Of a DNA stretch of 64,000 nucleotides, positions 53,204 to 61,061 are shown in pieces (within the stretch, counting starts at the first letter, position 1; every line of letters begins with the position of its first letter). This DNA comes from Chryseobacterium sp. CY350 (GTDB lineage Bacteria > Bacteroidota > Bacteroidia > Flavobacteriales > Weeksellaceae), in assembly GCF_027945075.1 (NCBI RefSeq), contig NZ_CP116034.1, positions 310,001-374,000 of the forward strand. Direction: 5' to 3'. The notes beneath the pieces are model-generated. The model did not search any database. It was not told the origin of the DNA and saw nothing but the letters and a program-made list of their open reading frames with translations. A program made the translations under genes and the position numbers.

Positions 53204-54205
53204 ATGAAATATATCTTTTTTATTGTATTCCTCTTTTTTGGTAGAAAAGTATTTGGTCAAGCAGAATATTTCAGTCATTATACCATACATGATCATAAAC
53301 TAAAAACAATTCAGATTCATCTTGCTACTTCTGATAGTACTGCTAAAAAGCCCCTGCTGGTCTATTTAGATGGATCAGGAAATTTTCCTATTTATTATAA
53401 AAAGAAGTCTGGAAATTATTCAACTTCTATTCCTTTAGATATAAAGAAATATGCAAAGGACTTCCATATCGTGCTTATCAGTAAACCAGGAATACCTTTT
53501 AAAGATTCCCTGCAGACTTCACCGTCGGGAAGACGTTTTTATCCTGAAAATGATGCCTATACAAATTTATACAGTTTAGATTGGAGAGCCGGTGCAGCAG
53601 CAAAAGCAATAGATATGATCAGTAAAAAAGTTCCTGTCGACAAATGTAAAATTGTCGTGATGGGTTATTCTGAAGGCTCCCAGGTAGCACCGCGCGTGGC
53701 GGTTATTAATAAGAAAGTTACCCATGTGGTCTCGATTGTTGGAAATGCAATGCCACAGCTGTATGATTTTCTAACCAATGTAAGATTGCAGATCGAAAGA
53801 AATAAGATATCTGCCAATGAAGGACAAAAAGTTATTGATTCTCTTTATACAGAGTTTGATAAGATATTTGCTGATCCGCTATCGGTTAAAAAGAAATGGT
53901 ATGGAGAGACGTATTTAAAATGGAGTAGTTTTAATAAAAAATCGCCGCTTGAAAATATGCTTGAATTAAATATTCCCATACTTTATATTGCTGCCGGAAA
54001 AGATAATAATCAGCCTATATTCGGAATGGATTATGCGAAACTGGAATTTATACGTATACAAAAAAATAATCTTACCTACAAAGTATATCCGGACAGCAAT
54101 CATTATTTTCAAGATCAGCCTGTTGATCGGGACAATCCAAAAAATGACCGGATTGATGAAGTTCACCAGTTTGCAATGGATTGGATAAATGCACACCCTC
54201 ATTAA
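53204..54205 (+). CDS. Exported alpha/beta hydrolase
   Basis: The protein has 333 residues with a signal peptide (about 1-18, KVFGQ). The alpha/beta hydrolase fold is shown by LVYLDGSGNFP (oxyanion strand), the nucleophile elbow GYSEGSQVA (Ser156), IPILYIAAGKDNNQPI (acid region) and YPDSNHYF (His). It resembles esterases or dienelactone-hydrolase-like enzymes; the substrate is unknown. It lies 14 bases after motif I, with no other promoter visible. Confidence 0.8.
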   Translation: MKYIFFIVFLFFGRKVFGQAEYFSHYTIHDHKLKTIQIHLATSDSTAKKPLLVYLDGSGNFPIYYKKKSGNYSTSIPLDIKKYAKDFHIVLISKPGIPFKDSLQTSPSGRRFYPENDAYTNLYSLDWRAGAAAKAIDMISKKVPVDKCKIVVMGYSEGSQVAPRVAVINKKVTHVVSIVGNAMPQLYDFLTNVRLQIERNKISANEGQKVIDSLYTEFDKIFADPLSVKKKWYGETYLKWSSFNKKSPLENMLELNIPILYIAAGKDNNQPIFGMDYAKLEFIRIQKNNLTYKVYPDSNHYFQDQPVDRDNPKNDRIDEVHQFAMDWINAHPH

Positions 54206-54267
54206 TTTATTATTCACTTAAATAATAAGGCTATTGTTTAAAATCTGTTGAGAAGAAATTAAATTAA

Positions 54268-54283
54268 AATCTCAAAAAACCAT
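54268..54283 (+). repeat. Cassette motif site J (AATCTCAAAAAACCAT), joined to a gene fragment
   Basis: The first 13 bases match consensus. From 54281 the sequence switches to the 3' end of a copy of the HEPN-like gene at 35596, so the junction lies right after AATCTCAAAAAAC. Confidence 0.7.
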
Positions 54284-54323
54284 CCGATGCCTATCAATAA
54301 AATTAGACTATATCAAGGTGATT
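54281..54323 (+). pseudogene. 3' fragment of a copy of the HEPN-like gene
   Basis: These 43 bases match 36310-36352 at 40 positions and correspond to the last 14 codons (HPMPIDKIRICQGD in the intact copy). The fragment begins exactly at a motif boundary and lacks everything upstream. Confidence 0.75.
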
Positions 54324-54439
54324 CAAACGGTTGATTTCGTTAGCAATTTTGTTTTTAAGGTGAAAGTGTTATCTTGATAGAATCAGTCCGTTTGAATTGC
54401 AACTTCACTTAAGCTGCGAAAAGTTGGCAGCTATAAAAA

Positions 54440-54455
54440 AAACTCAAAAAATGAT
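54440..54455 (+). repeat. Cassette motif site K (AAACTCAAAAAATGAT)
   Basis: Two mismatches; 12 bases before the ATG at 54468, and preceded by a linker containing AAGCTGCGAAAAGTTGGCAG. Confidence 0.55.
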
Positions 54456-54467
54456 AAAAAAGTAAAC

Positions 54468-55046
54468 ATGAATTATTATAACTATTTATTTGCTCTTGAA
54501 GCTAAATTTCAATTAATATCTTCATTCGTTGAAGTTGACGAGCGCAATTATCAGACATTTTCTACTGAAATTTCACTCATTTTTTTAGCTTCGTGTTCAG
54601 AATTTGAAGTGGTAGCAAAGGAACTTTGTGAGATATTTGAACCGGGATTTAAGAATGGACATCCTAAAGCAAATATATCTGATATAGCAGATGTAATTCT
54701 TAGACATTGTCCAACGATTATAGATCATGTTGTCGACATACAATTTTTTGATAAACATTATTTGCCTCTTCAAGGATGGCGAAGGGATAACTCTCCAAAT
54801 TGGTGGTCTGATTATAACAGTTTAAAGCATAACAGATCCGAAAACTATCATTTGGCGCATTTGGAGAATCTTTTAAAGGCTCTTTCAGCTCTTTCAATAG
54901 TAAACCATTATTATATTTGGAAAAAGTTTTGTCCAAATAATCAAATACATAGTGCTTCCTTACACCTTAGCCGTCTACCTACTTATTTTAGGATAAGAGA
55001 TGTTCAATATGATGGTCTGAGGTATAATGATGACTTTGATATTTAA
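54468..55046 (+). CDS. Hypothetical helical cassette protein
   Basis: The protein has 192 residues, is soluble and strongly helical, with SWR-like GWRRDNSPNWWSDYNSLKHN followed by RSENYHLAHLENLLKALSAL. The W-x-x-YNxLKHxR and A-x-x-N-x-L-x-AL pattern is seen in HEPN-like proteins, but I cannot place it in a family. It starts 12 bases after motif K, and its stop forms a degenerate TAATCTCA. Single-gene cassette. Confidence 0.6.
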   Translation: MNYYNYLFALEAKFQLISSFVEVDERNYQTFSTEISLIFLASCSEFEVVAKELCEIFEPGFKNGHPKANISDIADVILRHCPTIIDHVVDIQFFDKHYLPLQGWRRDNSPNWWSDYNSLKHNRSENYHLAHLENLLKALSALSIVNHYYIWKKFCPNNQIHSASLHLSRLPTYFRIRDVQYDGLRYNDDFDI

Positions 55047-55099
55047 TCTCAATTAAAATTTATTATCAAATGACTGATTTTAAATTTATTCAATGAAAT

Positions 55100-55115
55100 A
55101 ATCTCAAAAAACGAT
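55100..55115 (+). repeat. Cassette motif site L (exact consensus)
   Basis: Perfect copy, 53 bases after the preceding stop. It is followed by the Crp/Fnr module, which has its own promoter. Confidence 0.75.
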
Positions 55116-55170
55116 TAAATTATCTCAATCAATTAGTGTAGATAAAATACATTAACAAACCTTTTTCTAT

Positions 55171-55178
55171 TAAATTTG
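55171..55178 (+). promoter_or_regulatory. -7 box TAAATTTG for Crp/Fnr gene
   Basis: Matches TAnnTTTG, 15 bases before the ATG at 55194. It overlaps the TTG at 55176, so the longer start is rejected. Confidence 0.55.
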
Positions 55179-55193
55179 TATTTATACATAAAA

Positions 55194-55760
55194 ATGAATC
55201 CACTCATTAAAAAATTCAAGGAATACGGATTTGTATCACCGGAAATTGAAAAGAAACTTGAAGAACGTATTGTAACCCAAGTCAAAAGAAAAGGTGAATT
55301 TTTTGTTAAAAAAGGTCAGGTGACATCAAGTTTATTTTTAATCGAAAATGGCCTGGTCCGTTCATATTATGAAAAGGATGATGTTGAAATTAACACATGG
55401 TTCGGTTTTGAAAACATTATTTTGGGTGCCACTTTACCTCTCTTTTACAAAGCACCTTCAACTGAAAATATTCAATTTATCGAAACTACCGTCATCCATT
55501 ACATTTTCATAAACGAATTGGAGGAAATCTACAGGATAAATAACGATTTCAACACCATTGGCAGGAAAATGGCTGAAGAATATTGCGTTATTTTGGAGGA
55601 AAGAATAAATTCTCTTCAAACACAAACAGCGGAAGAACGTTACCATACTTTGCTGAAGAATGAACCTTCAGCTATACAGAGAATTTCACTTGGTTATATA
55701 GCTTCATATTTGGGAATTAAACAGGAGACTCTAAGCCGCATCAGAAAAAAACAAACGTAA
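55194..55760 (+). CDS. Crp/Fnr-family transcriptional regulator
   Basis: The protein has 188 residues. An N-terminal cyclic-nucleotide-binding-like domain (about 1-125, with GEFFVKKGQVTSSLFLIENG and EINTWFGFE) leads through a long helix to a short winged HTH (about 145-188, IQRISLGYIASYLGIKQETL and SRIRKK). No Cys cluster is seen, so it is not an oxygen-sensing Fnr. Two identical palindromes TTTGACTTTTGTCAAA occur just downstream of this gene and before the oxidoreductase gene, probably its operators. It thus controls the GcvT-like, NmrA-like and SMR genes. Confidence 0.87.
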   Translation: MNPLIKKFKEYGFVSPEIEKKLEERIVTQVKRKGEFFVKKGQVTSSLFLIENGLVRSYYEKDDVEINTWFGFENIILGATLPLFYKAPSTENIQFIETTVIHYIFINELEEIYRINNDFNTIGRKMAEEYCVILEERINSLQTQTAEERYHTLLKNEPSAIQRISLGYIASYLGIKQETLSRIRKKQT

Positions 55761-55776
55761 TTTGACTTTTGTCAAA
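55761..55776. promoter_or_regulatory. Crp/Fnr-type operator 1
   Basis: TTTGACTTTTGTCAAA is a perfect TTTGAC-N4-GTCAAA palindrome. The core TTTG of a -7-like box (55802) lies 25 bases further, giving a site centred near -41 of the GcvT-like gene promoter, the class II activator position. Confidence 0.7.
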
Positions 55777-55867
55777 TCCCTCAATTCATTTTTACACTTT
55801 ATTTGCACTGTTTATATTAGATCACTTTCAAAGTTTTCTTTTATCAAACACAGCAAATTTTTAAAGT

Positions 55868-57205
55868 ATGAATGAAAAATTTATCCACAGCCCGTATTTA
55901 CCAGTTGATGAAAATGTAGCAGATTATAACAACGCATTTGGACATTTATCGCCTTATCGTTTTTCTGATTTTAAGACAGAATCGCTTTCATGGAAGAAGT
56001 CGTGCTATCTTCACGCAGGTCTAAATCCGGCCTTTCCATATCTACTAAGAGGTAAAGATGTTTTAAGATTGTTGTCCGATACCTGCGTGAATGATTTTAG
56101 ATCCTTTCGCAAAGGAAACACCAGACATGCAGTTATGTGTAATGAAAATGGCAATATCATGTCTGACGGAATAATTCTAAGTCTGGGAAATGACGAGTAT
56201 ATCAGTTATTTTTTAAGTCCCTACATTAATTATTTTGTAGATAGCGGCAAGTATGATGTTCAGGGATTTGACCTGACAGGAAAAGTTTTTCTGTTTCAGT
56301 TAGGTGGGATGTCGTCCCTGAATATATTGGAAAAGGCTACTAAAAGCAGTTTGCGTCATCTGGATTTTTTCAAACATATGCAGGCCACGATTTACTCGAA
56401 TGATTATTCGCATAAAAAATATGATGTCAGAATTTTGAGAATGGGTGTTGCCGGAACATTAGCGTACGAAGTTCACGGAAATATTGAAGATGCAGAAAAT
56501 GTATATAATGCTCTTTTAAGCGCGGGTGAAGAATTCGGTATTGAAAGATTAGGGATGGAGGTTTATGGAATGAATCATACAGAAAATGGGTTTGTACAAT
56601 CCTATATTCATTTTACCTGTGCATTTTACGAAGATAAAAAATTTATGGAATATCTGGGTGATAGCTACAATCCTGTTCTTAACAATGTGGCAGGAAGTGC
56701 AGGTGAAAATATTCCCCAGCGGTACTTAAATCCGGTAGAAGCGGGTTGGAGCAATCGAATTCATCTTGATCATGATTTCATTGGACGTGAAGCCATAGAA
56801 GAAATCTTACAAAATCCAAAACGACAAGTAGTAACATTAGTTTGGAATGAAGAAGATATAGAAGATGTATATGCTTCTCAGTTTAGAGAAGGTGATGAAT
56901 ATCAGTATATGGACTTTCCTGCCAACCCGATTTGGACAGCGAATAATACCGCCGTGCATACCGATATCGTTCAGAAAAATGGAAAACAGATTGGACTGTC
57001 CAGTGGGAGAATCTATACCGTGTACTACAAAGCAATGATTTCTTTAGGAATATTAAATATATCTGATGCTGTGACAGGAAATGAAGTAGAAATTATTTGG
57101 GGGGAGCCGGATTCAAAACAGAAAATCATAAGAGCGACCGTTGCAAGATTTCCCTTTCTTGATCTTCCTAAAAACCGTGAAATCGACGTTAAAAATATTT
57201 TGTAA
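55868..57205 (+). CDS. GcvT-family tetrahydrofolate-dependent methyltransferase, LigM-like
   Basis: The protein has 445 residues, soluble. It has the GcvT fold (about 25-330, with RGKDVLRLLSDTCVNDFRSF, HAVMCNENGNIMSDGI, and GMEVYGMNHTENGFVQSYIH) and a GcvT C-terminal barrel (about 340-435, ending GEPDSKQKIIRATVARFPF). Length and layout resemble LigM/DesA-type O-demethylases, which move a methyl group from an aryl ether to tetrahydrofolate, more than the 360-residue glycine cleavage T protein. It has a Crp/Fnr operator upstream. The substrate is unknown. Confidence 0.8.
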   Translation: MNEKFIHSPYLPVDENVADYNNAFGHLSPYRFSDFKTESLSWKKSCYLHAGLNPAFPYLLRGKDVLRLLSDTCVNDFRSFRKGNTRHAVMCNENGNIMSDGIILSLGNDEYISYFLSPYINYFVDSGKYDVQGFDLTGKVFLFQLGGMSSLNILEKATKSSLRHLDFFKHMQATIYSNDYSHKKYDVRILRMGVAGTLAYEVHGNIEDAENVYNALLSAGEEFGIERLGMEVYGMNHTENGFVQSYIHFTCAFYEDKKFMEYLGDSYNPVLNNVAGSAGENIPQRYLNPVEAGWSNRIHLDHDFIGREAIEEILQNPKRQVVTLVWNEEDIEDVYASQFREGDEYQYMDFPANPIWTANNTAVHTDIVQKNGKQIGLSSGRIYTVYYKAMISLGILNISDAVTGNEVEIIWGEPDSKQKIIRATVARFPFLDLPKNREIDVKNIL

Positions 57206-57245
57206 TACAATAAATTCGACACATTCGTATCAGAAAATATTTCTA

Positions 57246-57263
57246 TTTTGACTTTTGTCAAAA
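57246..57263. promoter_or_regulatory. Crp/Fnr-type operator 2
   Basis: TTTTGACTTTTGTCAAAA contains the same 16-base palindrome as operator 1. The next TTTG (57288) again lies 25 bases past the palindrome, so promoter geometry is conserved. Confidence 0.7.
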
Positions 57264-57316
57264 ACACCAGCTTTAATTTTATCTTTCTTTGCATGGTAAT
57301 TTTAATTTAATAAATA

Positions 57317-58180
57317 ATGATATTAATAACAGGCGCTACAGGAAATTTAGGAAATAATGTTATCCACAACCTACTAAAAAAAGTTCCCGCTAGCGGTGTA
57401 GCAGCATTGGTACGCAATACCGCGAAAGCAAAATCTTTGGAAGAAAAAGGAATCAAGATTTGTATTGGTGATTATAACGATAAATCTTCCCTCGTAAAGG
57501 CTATGCAGGGTATTACAAAATTATTTTTGGTAAGTATAGAAAGTGAAAATTCATTTTCAGACCACAAAAACGTTATTGATGTTGCCAAAGAATCTGGCGT
57601 TAAACACATCTATTATACAGGTGGTGCATTAAATAAACAGGTAACTCGATCTATGCTGGGATCTTTAACGGATTCTTATATTACTACAGAAAATTATATC
57701 ATCAACAGCGGTTTAACTTATACTATTTTTCAAAACGGGTTATATGCCGAAACTATTCCATTTTTTATTGGTTATGATGCGGTAAACACCGGAATCACAT
57801 TTCCGGCAGGGGACGCAAAAGCAACATTTGCAAAGAGCAGCGAAATGGCAGAGGCCATTGCCAACGTTTTAGCCAGCAACGAACATGACAATAGAATTTA
57901 TCTTTTAACAGGATCACCCACATATTCGTTTCAGGATATAGCAGAAATTCTCTCAGAATTGTCAGGAAAATCAGTTTCTTACAACAGTCCACTGCCAGAG
58001 GATTACGAAGCAAAATTGAAAGAATATGGAGTTACTGAAAATGACATTTACTTTTCATCACTTTTAGCTGCCATCATTAGAAACCACGAGTATGATGTTA
58101 GAGAATCAGACTTAGAAGAACTTTTAGACCGCAGACCTACCGACTTGAAAATTTATTTGGAGGAGACATTTTTAGCATAA
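57317..58180 (+). CDS. NmrA-like NAD(P)-binding oxidoreductase
   Basis: The protein has 287 residues. A Rossmann fold begins at once with ITGATGNLGNNVI (GxxGxxG), followed by ALVRNTAKAKSLEEKGIKI, VKHIYYTGGAL and the substrate-side segment TSEYITTENYIINSG-like DSYITTENYIINSGLTY. It matches atypical SDR/NmrA proteins of the QorB (quinone oxidoreductase 2) type. It follows the Crp/Fnr operator 2 and is followed after six bases by an SMR transporter, forming a two-gene operon that could handle reactive quinones or similar toxic compounds (inference). Confidence 0.85.
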   Translation: MILITGATGNLGNNVIHNLLKKVPASGVAALVRNTAKAKSLEEKGIKICIGDYNDKSSLVKAMQGITKLFLVSIESENSFSDHKNVIDVAKESGVKHIYYTGGALNKQVTRSMLGSLTDSYITTENYIINSGLTYTIFQNGLYAETIPFFIGYDAVNTGITFPAGDAKATFAKSSEMAEAIANVLASNEHDNRIYLLTGSPTYSFQDIAEILSELSGKSVSYNSPLPEDYEAKLKEYGVTENDIYFSSLLAAIIRNHEYDVRESDLEELLDRRPTDLKIYLEETFLA

Positions 58181-58186
58181 AAAATT

Positions 58187-58516
58187 ATGAAATACGTATT
58201 TCTTTCCTTAGCAATCATTCTTGAAGTGATAGGTTCAAGTTTTATGAAAGCCTCCAATGGGTTTACAAAAGCAGGACCCTCGGTCATTACAGTGTTAGCC
58301 TATCTTATTTGCTTTTTCTTCCTTTCACAGGCTTTGAAATCAATCCCATTAGGAATTGCATATGCCATTTGGGGAGGTTTAGGTATTGTGCTTACGGCGA
58401 TTGTCTCTGTTGTCGTATTCAGGCAGACATTAGATATCCCTGCAATAATTGGAATTACATTAATTGTTGCCGGAGTTGTAGTTATGAATTTTTTCTCCAA
58501 ATCAGCCGCTCATTAA
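58187..58516 (+). CDS. SMR-family multidrug efflux transporter
   Basis: The protein has 109 residues with four membrane helices. The catalytic Glu13 is in LAIILEVIGSSFMK (equivalent to EmrE Glu14). The signatures SIPLGIAYAIWGGLGIV and GIVLIVAGV-like LIVAGVVVMNF are typical of EmrE/QacE/Smr. It exports quaternary ammonium and related cations by proton antiport. It starts six bases after the oxidoreductase gene in the Crp/Fnr-controlled module. Confidence 0.92.
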   Translation: MKYVFLSLAIILEVIGSSFMKASNGFTKAGPSVITVLAYLICFFFLSQALKSIPLGIAYAIWGGLGIVLTAIVSVVVFRQTLDIPAIIGITLIVAGVVVMNFFSKSAAH

Positions 58517-58738
58517 AAAATACCAGCTTTTTAATAATAAAATTTAAAAATCTTCTTTTGCAAATGTTGGTTTTCCAACAAAAAATTCTGCCAAAGGATA
58601 CAGTTTTTCTGTCACCATACAAACTTTGTCATATTGATTTTAAGTTGTAATTATGATGAATTTTAATTGTGTTTTTTTGACCCTTTTTATTCCAGTAAAA
58701 TTGAAGATTTATTATGAGCTTGTTCTTAAAAGGAAGCG

Positions 58739-58765
58739 GTCTAATGGCGATCAACGCTATTAGAC
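58739..58765 (+). terminator. Hairpin downstream of SMR operon
   Basis: GTCTAATGGCG pairs with CGCTATTAGAC (one wobble) around ATCAA, followed by TTTCTTCC. A likely terminator, although 220 bases after the stop. Confidence 0.5.
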
Positions 58766-58813
58766 TTTCTTCCTGATACTGTATTGCTAAAGCCTGAAAG
58801 AAATTTTATAAAT

Positions 58814-58969
58814 CTAATTGGGAAGTGTATTTAAAAACTTTAAGATTTCTTCTCCTAGTTCTTTGACGTGAGTTTCTAAAGCAAAATGACCGGTATCATA
58901 TAACTTCACGATAGCTTGCCTTGTTAAGATTGAGGGAAAGTTACCTGGTGGAAGAAACGACTTCTGCCA
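58814..58969 (-). pseudogene. 3' remnant of an alpha/beta hydrolase gene
   Basis: On the minus strand WQKSFLPPGNFPSILTRQAI continues to LYDTGHFALETHVKELGEEI and ends LNTLPN. This is the C-terminal signature of haloalkane-dehalogenase-like alpha/beta hydrolases (the catalytic His in TGHFALE). The WGxNDxxFxPPG region is shortened and nothing lies upstream, so only the tail survives. Confidence 0.65.
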
Positions 58970-59030
58970 CAAAATATAAATGTTAAATATGTTAGGTTCT
59001 GTATTTTATAATCTTATTATTCATTTAAAA

Positions 59031-59046
59031 AATCTCAAAAAACGAT
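59031..59046 (+). repeat. Cassette motif site M (exact consensus)
   Basis: Perfect copy, 32 bases before the ATG at 59079. GTTAGG occurs about 40 bases upstream. Confidence 0.75.
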
Positions 59047-59078
59047 ATATTAGCTCAGAAATAGCATAAACTTATAAT

Positions 59079-59288
59079 ATGGTTTCACGAAGAATAGAAA
59101 AAATTTTATTAGGTGCGTTTACAATGACGGTAATTATATTTCTAATGGAAATTAACTTCTATGATGATACTAACTACACGACAAGTAAATTAAACGAAAT
59201 ATTGTTTTGGTCATTTATAAAAGGTCTAGTAATCTCTGGAAGTGTTAATATAGCAAACCATTATTTTTCAAAATTAAAAGATAAATAA
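59079..59288 (+). CDS. Small two-TM cassette protein
   Basis: The protein has 69 residues with two membrane helices (about 8-24 and 42-60) and a basic tail. It is flanked by exact motif copies (M upstream, N 12 bases downstream), making a minimal cassette of about 270 bases. No family recognised. Confidence 0.55.
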   Translation: MVSRRIEKILLGAFTMTVIIFLMEINFYDDTNYTTSKLNEILFWSFIKGLVISGSVNIANHYFSKLKDK

Positions 59289-59300
59289 TACTGCATTTGC

Positions 59301-59316
59301 AATCTCAAAAAACGAT
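59301..59316 (+). repeat. Cassette motif site N (exact consensus)
   Basis: Perfect copy, 12 bases after one gene and three bases before the next ATG at 59320. Confidence 0.75.
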
Positions 59317-59319
59317 TCG

Positions 59320-59550
59320 ATGAGAAATAAAAAGCTACTCTATACAACATCTATTCTATTCTTAATAGTGTTTCTTTTGTGTTTTATTTTAATACAGATA
59401 GAAGTGAGAAATTTATATTTTGATATTATTTACTCAGCGGTTATCTTATCAACTATGGTTACTAGTGTAGCTTTATTTTTTATACTGATACTAAAGCTAA
59501 AAGATGAATCTAAAAAAATGTACAAATGCAAGAAAAGCAAATACTTTTAG
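59320..59550 (+). CDS. Small two-TM cassette protein
   Basis: The protein has 76 residues with two membrane helices (about 6-24 and 33-55) and a Lys-rich tail (KDESKKMYKCKKSKYF). It starts three bases after motif N, so the motif occupies the whole leader. Its end overlaps the broken gene at 59526. It is unrelated in sequence to the preceding small protein. Confidence 0.55.
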   Translation: MRNKKLLYTTSILFLIVFLLCFILIQIEVRNLYFDIIYSAVILSTMVTSVALFFILILKLKDESKKMYKCKKSKYF

Positions 59551-59852
59551 ATTATTTATCTCAAAATGGATTTTCAAATGAAAGTGCAACACTTTATGTA
59601 AATAGTTTATAGAATTCGGAAGAACCTACAGGGCTTAAAATTTCAGCAATTCTAAATATTATAAAGTTTACTCTAAAGCTAAATACACCAGAACTCAAAA
59701 CTTTAGAGTTAACAGAGCCAGTAAAAATTCACTGAATAAATCCTTTATCGAATCTACTTGATGATTTTATTGATGGAAAATTAAATGAGGATGAAGTTAA
59801 TCAACTCATAACGCAATTTGATAATATTAAAAAACAGTATACTACCAAATAA
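59526..59852 (+). pseudogene. Cassette gene with two in-frame stop codons
   Basis: From the ATG at 59526 a 108-codon frame reads MQEKQILLDYLSQNGFSNES and continues smoothly through a TAG (59610) and a TGA (59733) to NEDEVNQLITQFDNIKKQY and the TAA at 59850. Both flanking segments are protein-like and in the same frame, so only point mutations separate them. The final stop overlaps motif O. The predicted helical protein has no known family. Confidence 0.6.
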
Positions 59853-59866
59853 TCTCAAAATACGAT
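59851..59866 (+). repeat. Cassette motif site O (AATCTCAAAATACGAT)
   Basis: One mismatch. The TAA of the preceding frame overlaps it, as at site C. Confidence 0.7.
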
Positions 59867-59923
59867 CAATTTACTTTCTTAAGTAAATCAACATTATTTC
59901 CTAAATTTACTTAAATTTTTACT

Positions 59924-60585
59924 ATGCTAAAAAATCAAGTTTTGATTTTCTAAATGGTTTGTTCATCAACAATAATAAAAAATGGGTTGATGAGCATCGC
60001 ATGGAATACGATCAAACGCTGGAGGATTATACATCTTTCAATCAAAATCTTATCAGCGCCATCTCAAAATTTGATCAGTCCATTGCTAGGTCTGAATTTC
60101 AGGCGAAAGACTGTATTCCGGGACTAAACCGGGATTTAAGATTTACAAAAGATAAATCGCCTTATAAAACATACCTATATTCCATTATTACCGAAAGCGG
60201 TCGAAAAAGTGGTAAGTCGGGTTACTTTATGGTGATGAGTCCCGGTGAATGTTACATCGGAGCTGGTGCTTTTCAGCCGGAGCCTGACCGCTTGAAGAAA
60301 ATCCGTGAAAAAATTGATCATAATTTCAATGAATGGAAGAAGATTGCTGAAGATACAAAATTGCTCAAAGCTTTTCCTGAAGGTATTGTTGCGCAGGAAA
60401 GTCTACAGAAAATCCCCAAAGGTTTTGACGCAGATAGTCCAGCAGAGGAGTTTTTGAAAATGAAAGGATTCTTTGTAAGAAATTTTCATCCTGATACTTT
60501 TTTTCGTGGAAAGGATAATTTTTCAGACATGGTTGAAAGTTTTAAGGCTTGTCAGCATCTTAATCAATTCGTCAACGACATTTAA
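59924..60585 (+). CDS. DUF2461-family protein, frame disrupted at the start
   Basis: The main frame encodes SSFDFLNGLFINNNKKWVDE, then QAKDCIPGLNRDLRFTKDKS (the PCIFRIYRDVRFSKDKTPYK-like core of DUF2461), GYFMVMSPGECYIGAGAFQP and a Trp/Phe-rich end, about 215 residues. The ATG at 59924 is out of this frame. One more A in the run ATGCTAAAAAATC would give MLKKSSFDFLN, exactly as in intact family members. Without that, translation would have to start at TTG 59959. The family function is unknown. DUF1905 follows 17 bases later. Confidence 0.75.
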
Positions 60586-60602
60586 TTATAATAAGTAAAA
60601 CT

Positions 60603-61061
60603 ATGAAAGAGATAATTAAAAATAAAAAGCTTAAACTCCAATATATTCCCGGCAATGGTGCGTGGACCTATCATCTTGTAATTCCTGACACCAAAGATAT
60701 TGATGGAAGTTGGGGAGCGCTAAAAGTATCCGGATTGATCGATGATTATGAACTGAAAGTAATGAATCTGGCGCCCAGAACAGACGCAGATAAAATGATC
60801 TCTATTAATGGAGACATAAGAAAAGAAATTGGGAAAAGCGGTGGCGATACCGTCAACGTTACCCTATTCCTTCATACCAATGAGAAAATTGATAACAAGG
60901 CTGATGTTCTAAAATGTTTTGAAGATGCAGATGTTTTGAAATCATTTAAAGCATTAAGTAAAGAGGAACAGGATGAAATAATTGATGACATCATTTTACA
61001 AAAGACCGAAGCGAAACAAATTGAAAAAATAAATCACTACGTAAACCAATTATTCAATTGA
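60603..61061 (+). CDS. DUF1905/YdeI-like protein
   Basis: The protein has 152 residues and is soluble. The DUF1905 beta-barrel is shown by YIPGNGAWTYHLVIP, GSWGALKVSGLIDDYELKV and SINGDIRKEIGKSGGDTVNV. A C-terminal YdeI-like helical part has LSKEEQDEIIDDIILQK and AKQIEKINHYVNQL. It is 17 bases after the DUF2461 gene, a likely operon. The function of these domains is not established. Its end overlaps a UmuC remnant. Confidence 0.8.
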   Translation: MKEIIKNKKLKLQYIPGNGAWTYHLVIPDTKDIDGSWGALKVSGLIDDYELKVMNLAPRTDADKMISINGDIRKEIGKSGGDTVNVTLFLHTNEKIDNKADVLKCFEDADVLKSFKALSKEEQDEIIDDIILQKTEAKQIEKINHYVNQLFN

